The translations under genes and the position numbers were made by a program. Below, in pieces: positions 61,627-64,000 of a stretch of 64,000 bases of DNA. Below the pieces are notes generated by a model, which saw nothing but the letters and a program-made list of their open reading frames with translations, made no database searches and was not told the origin of the DNA. Every line of letters starts with the position of its first letter. Positions within the stretch are counted from its first letter, which is position 1. This stretch comes from Polaribacter sp. Z022 (GTDB lineage Bacteria > Bacteroidota > Bacteroidia > Flavobacteriales > Flavobacteriaceae), in contig NZ_JALCZO010000006.1 of NCBI RefSeq assembly GCF_023555495.1, forward strand, positions 62,001 through 126,000, given 5' to 3'.

Positions 61627-62712
61627 TTATTTCTTAGGAAGTAGTTTTACGATACCTAAATGCTCTACTCCAACATAAATAAAACCGTCTAAACCTTGCT
61701 CTACAGAACGAACTCTTCCAATATTTTTAAGTAATTTAACTTCTTTAAAAACTTTATTTCCTTTTAAAATACACCTACTTAAATATTGAAATTTTAAAGA
61801 ACCTACTAAAAGATTTCCTTTCCATTTTCCGTATTTATCACTATTGATAAATGCCATTCCACTAGGAGCTATTGATGGTGTCCAATAATGAATTGGATTT
61901 TCCATACCAGGAATTGATGTTTTATCTGTAAATTTTGTTCCACTATAGTTAACACCAAAACTTGCTTTTGGCCAACCATAATTTTTGCCTTTTTTAATAA
62001 TGTTTATCTCATCTCCACCTTTTGGACCATGCTCATGAGACCAAATTTCATTTGTAAAAGGGTTAATTTCCATTCCCTGTGGGTTTCTATGCCCATAACT
62101 ATAAATTGCTTTTTTTGCATTCTTAGATTTTACAAAAGGATTATCTTTTGGTATGGAACCATCGTCATTCAACCTATAGATTTTACCTCCATCTTTAGTA
62201 ATATCTTGAGGGTTTTCATCTCTATTACCTCTATCACCTACACTAAAATATACATGGTTTTCAGTATCAAAAGCAATTCTAGAACCAAAATGATAACTTT
62301 TTGATGTATTAGGGATTGCTTTGTATAAAACTTCTTGATTAATTAATTGAGATCCCTTTAAACGAGCTCTCATTAAAGTAGTGTTTCCTCCTCTACCTTT
62401 TCCTTTTGATGAAGAATAAGTCATATAAATCCATCCATTTTTCTTATAATTTGGATGCAATTCAATATCTAAAAACCCACCTTGACCTCTTAAATATATT
62501 TCTGGTACTTCAGAAATTTCTATTTTTTTCCCATTTTTAAAGTGTATTAATTTTCCTTCTTTCTCAGTAATTAAAATTGAATTATCAGGTAAAAAAGTAA
62601 AACCCCAAGGATTATTAAGATTTGGTACAATTAATTCGTATTCACTTTTTTGAGAAAATGCAGAAAAAGACATTAAAACAACTAGAAATATTGAAGGAAA
62701 ATAGTGTTTCAT
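61627..62712 (-). CDS. PQQ-dependent aldose (sugar) dehydrogenase, secreted
   Basis: The 361-residue protein has a signal peptide (IFLVVLMSFSAFSQ) and the six-bladed propeller of soluble GDH-type quinoproteins: NLNNPWGFTFLPDNSILITEKEGKL, GQGGFLDIELHPNYKKNGWIYMTYS, GSRIAFDTENHVYFSVGDRG and YGHRNPQGMEINPFTNEIWSHEHGPKGGDEIN. The His and Arg around HRNPQG match the catalytic and PQQ region of Asd/YliI proteins. It oxidises aldose sugars in the periplasm. PQQ synthesis genes are not in the window. Confidence 0.9.
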   Translation of the reverse strand: MKHYFPSIFLVVLMSFSAFSQKSEYELIVPNLNNPWGFTFLPDNSILITEKEGKLIHFKNGKKIEISEVPEIYLRGQGGFLDIELHPNYKKNGWIYMTYSSSKGKGRGGNTTLMRARLKGSQLINQEVLYKAIPNTSKSYHFGSRIAFDTENHVYFSVGDRGNRDENPQDITKDGGKIYRLNDDGSIPKDNPFVKSKNAKKAIYSYGHRNPQGMEINPFTNEIWSHEHGPKGGDEINIIKKGKNYGWPKASFGVNYSGTKFTDKTSIPGMENPIHYWTPSIAPSGMAFINSDKYGKWKGNLLVGSLKFQYLSRCILKGNKVFKEVKLLKNIGRVRSVEQGLDGFIYVGVEHLGIVKLLPKK

Positions 62713-62762
62713 TTTTAAAATAATTTAATTAAAAAAACTAATACAATATATAAATATTATTC

Positions 62763-62770
62763 TATATTTG
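62763..62770 (+). promoter_or_regulatory. -7 box of tRNA-Pro
   Basis: TATATTTG matches TAnnTTTG and lies 26 bases before the tRNA-Pro 5' end. Confidence 0.5.
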
Positions 62771-62795
62771 CAGTCCTAAAATTGATGACTAATTT

Positions 62796-62870
62796 CGGGG
62801 TGTAGCGTAGCCCGGTCATCGCGCCTCGTTTGGGACGAGGAGGTCGCAGGTTCGAATCCTGCCACCCCGA
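62796..62870 (+). tRNA. tRNA-Pro (anticodon TGG)
   Basis: The 75-nt cloverleaf has acceptor CGGGGTG/CACCCCG with discriminator A, anticodon stem CCTCG/CGAGG with loop TTTGGGA (anticodon TGG) and T arm GCAGG-TTCGAAT-CCTGC. CCA is not encoded. A terminator lies 8 bases after it. Confidence 0.97.
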
Positions 62871-62877
62871 CTAAATA

Positions 62878-62912
62878 AAAAAACCTTGTAAATTTAAAAT
62901 TTACAAGGTTTT
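62878..62912 (+). terminator. Terminator of tRNA-Pro
   Basis: AAAACCTTGTAAATTT and AAATTTACAAGGTTTT are perfect complements and a T-rich stretch follows. Confidence 0.88.
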
Positions 62913-63051
62913 GTCTTTTTTAGACATTCTTTAACGTTGAATTTTTAATAAGAACTTAAAAATGAAATAATTTATTTTACAAAATTTTAAAAATTATAAA
63001 TTCTATTTAGTTATTCATAAAATTTTATTTAGTTTTAAAAAATAAATAATA

Positions 63052-64000
63052 ATGATGTCAAAAATACTTCTAACATTTCTACTTATTTTTATTATTTCTC
63101 CTTTAAGTTCTCAGAATAATCTTGATGATTTAATTTTACAACTTGAAGAAGAGATGTCTAAAAAAACAGCTTATCAAGAAGCTAAAGAACTACGCATAAA
63201 AAGTTTAAAAAGCCTTTTATCTGAGAAAGTTATATCTCCTGAAAACAAATATTTTATCACTAATAAACTTATAGCTGAATATGAATATTTTAGTTTTAAC
63301 TCTTCACTATTTTATATTGAAGAGAATTTAGCTTTGGCAAAAAAAATTGGTAATGATTTTTTTATTAAAGAATCTACTTTAAGACTCGCTAAACTTTTAG
63401 CTACTTCTGGTAGATATGACGAATCTATAAATTTATTAGAAGAAATAAATTCATCAAATTTATCTAAAGAATTGCTTAATGAGTATTTTAATATTTTTAA
63501 AAGATGTTACTCTGAACTAAGAACAATTTCAAGAGTAAAAAATATTACTGAAAAGTATAACAAACTCTATTTAACTTACAAAGATTCTCTTAACATTCAA
63601 ATAGCTAATCTTAATAAAAACTCAAAATTATATTTATCAACTAGTGAACAAAATTTTAGAGATGAAGGCAATACAATTGAAGCTTTAAAAGTAAACGCTA
63701 AAAGATTATCATTAGCTAAAATGGGTACTAGAGAATATGCTTTAGTAACTTTTAATAGATCTTACATGAGTGCTGAAGTTGATGGAAATAATTTAAATCA
63801 AAAGAAATTTCTAATTTTATCAGCTATTTCTGATATACAAGCATCTATAAAAGATAATGCTTCTTTGGCAAATTTAGCTGTAATCTTTTTTGGAGAAGGT
63901 AATGTAGATAGAGCTCATAAGTATATTAATTTTTCTTTTGAAGATGCAAAATTCTACAATTCAAAATTAAGGTTTTTAGACATATCTAATGTTTTACCAG
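63052..64000 (+). CDS. DUF6377/SusR-like regulator, N-terminal part, truncated by window edge
   Basis: The frame opens at ATG 63052 (or 63055) with a signal peptide (ILLTFLLIFIISPLSSQ) and stays open to the end of the window, so at least 316 residues are present. The start of the mature part NNLDDLILQLEEEMSKKTAYQE and the helical TPR-like content (YFSFNSSLFYIEENLALAKKIGND) match what I recall of DUF6377 proteins, SusR-like regulators placed beside SusC/SusD polysaccharide loci. A membrane helix and a C-terminal DNA-binding part would be expected beyond 64000 but cannot be seen. Identification is moderate. Confidence 0.65.
   Translation, partial: MMSKILLTFLLIFIISPLSSQNNLDDLILQLEEEMSKKTAYQEAKELRIKSLKSLLSEKVISPENKYFITNKLIAEYEYFSFNSSLFYIEENLALAKKIGNDFFIKESTLRLAKLLATSGRYDESINLLEEINSSNLSKELLNEYFNIFKRCYSELRTISRVKNITEKYNKLYLTYKDSLNIQIANLNKNSKLYLSTSEQNFRDEGNTIEALKVNAKRLSLAKMGTREYALVTFNRSYMSAEVDGNNLNQKKFLILSAISDIQASIKDNASLANLAVIFFGEGNVDRAHKYINFSFEDAKFYNSKLRFLDISNVLP

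Noticed and set aside
1..64000. CRISPR array, prophage or insertion sequence
   Set aside because: No regularly spaced direct repeats, no phage structural or integrase genes and no transposase frames were seen. The repeats found are hairpin or intergenic elements.

Overview
The window is AT-rich (about 30 percent GC by eye) and carries a typical Flavobacteriaceae gene set, most like marine genera such as Polaribacter or Tenacibaculum. That placement is an inference from gene families. Supporting signs are TonB-receptor biology, many Bacteroidetes-type lipoproteins, promoter-like boxes of the TAnnTTTG type, a zinc-free L31 ribosomal protein, a CtlX citrulline hydrolase, a PafA-like phosphatase and a SerB-SerA fusion. 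It looks chromosomal. I see no phage, plasmid, transposase, CRISPR or rRNA genes.

Layout. 1-5033: the end of dnaK, a conserved flavobacterial protein, then ndh and four small or regulatory genes including an AraC-GyrI regulator beside a stand-alone GyrI protein. 5136-9062: a TonB-dependent receptor followed by DUF2141, DUF2306 and a TPR-like protein. 9120-14438 (minus): a kynurenine-pathway operon (kynU, kmo, DUF1697, an extra FAD monooxygenase, a 71-residue protein, 3-hydroxyanthranilate dioxygenase). 14534-21860: an NlpC/P60 lipoprotein, the SerB-SerA fusion, a degenerate UbiA-like membrane protein and gcvP. 22012-24586: an exported protein with the domain order of glucan water dikinases, and a small outer-membrane barrel. 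24693-26293: two small genes bounded by three attC-like hairpin repeats, which is a cassette-like array without an integrase. 26292-36237: a GltB-like FMN protein, rpmE2, glutaminyl cyclase with a beta-helix lipoprotein, an amidohydrolase, an SDR, a SprT-like protein and a DUF389 protein. 36369-43559: tRNA-Lys, MlaFE-type ABC genes, a PafA-like phosphatase, a PrsW-like protease, a CpeT-like lipoprotein, ctlX, a VanX-like dipeptidase and a secreted unknown.

43679-47624: PDH E1 alpha and E2, a GNAT, a lysine-rich 51-residue ORF and an EthD-like protein. 47691-48983 (minus): a peroxiredoxin, thioredoxin and DUF6952 group. 49133-53726 (minus): a five-gene operon of a NatAB-like ABC exporter, an MscS channel, a sigma-54-type response regulator without a Fis domain, and a VOC protein. 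53904-59798: a MarR-controlled beta-oxidation operon (fadN-A-E type). 60028-64000: a J-domain/KTSC protein, trxB, a PQQ sugar dehydrogenase, tRNA-Pro and the start of a DUF6377/SusR-like regulator that runs off the window.

The most unusual items are the attC-like cassette array, the exported GWD-like dikinase, a structured interspersed repeat of about 125 bp in three copies (near 9.7, 15.8 and 27.9 kb), the extra FAD monooxygenase in the kynurenine operon, and the paired operator in front of marR/fad. No gap without a gene exceeds about 300 bases.
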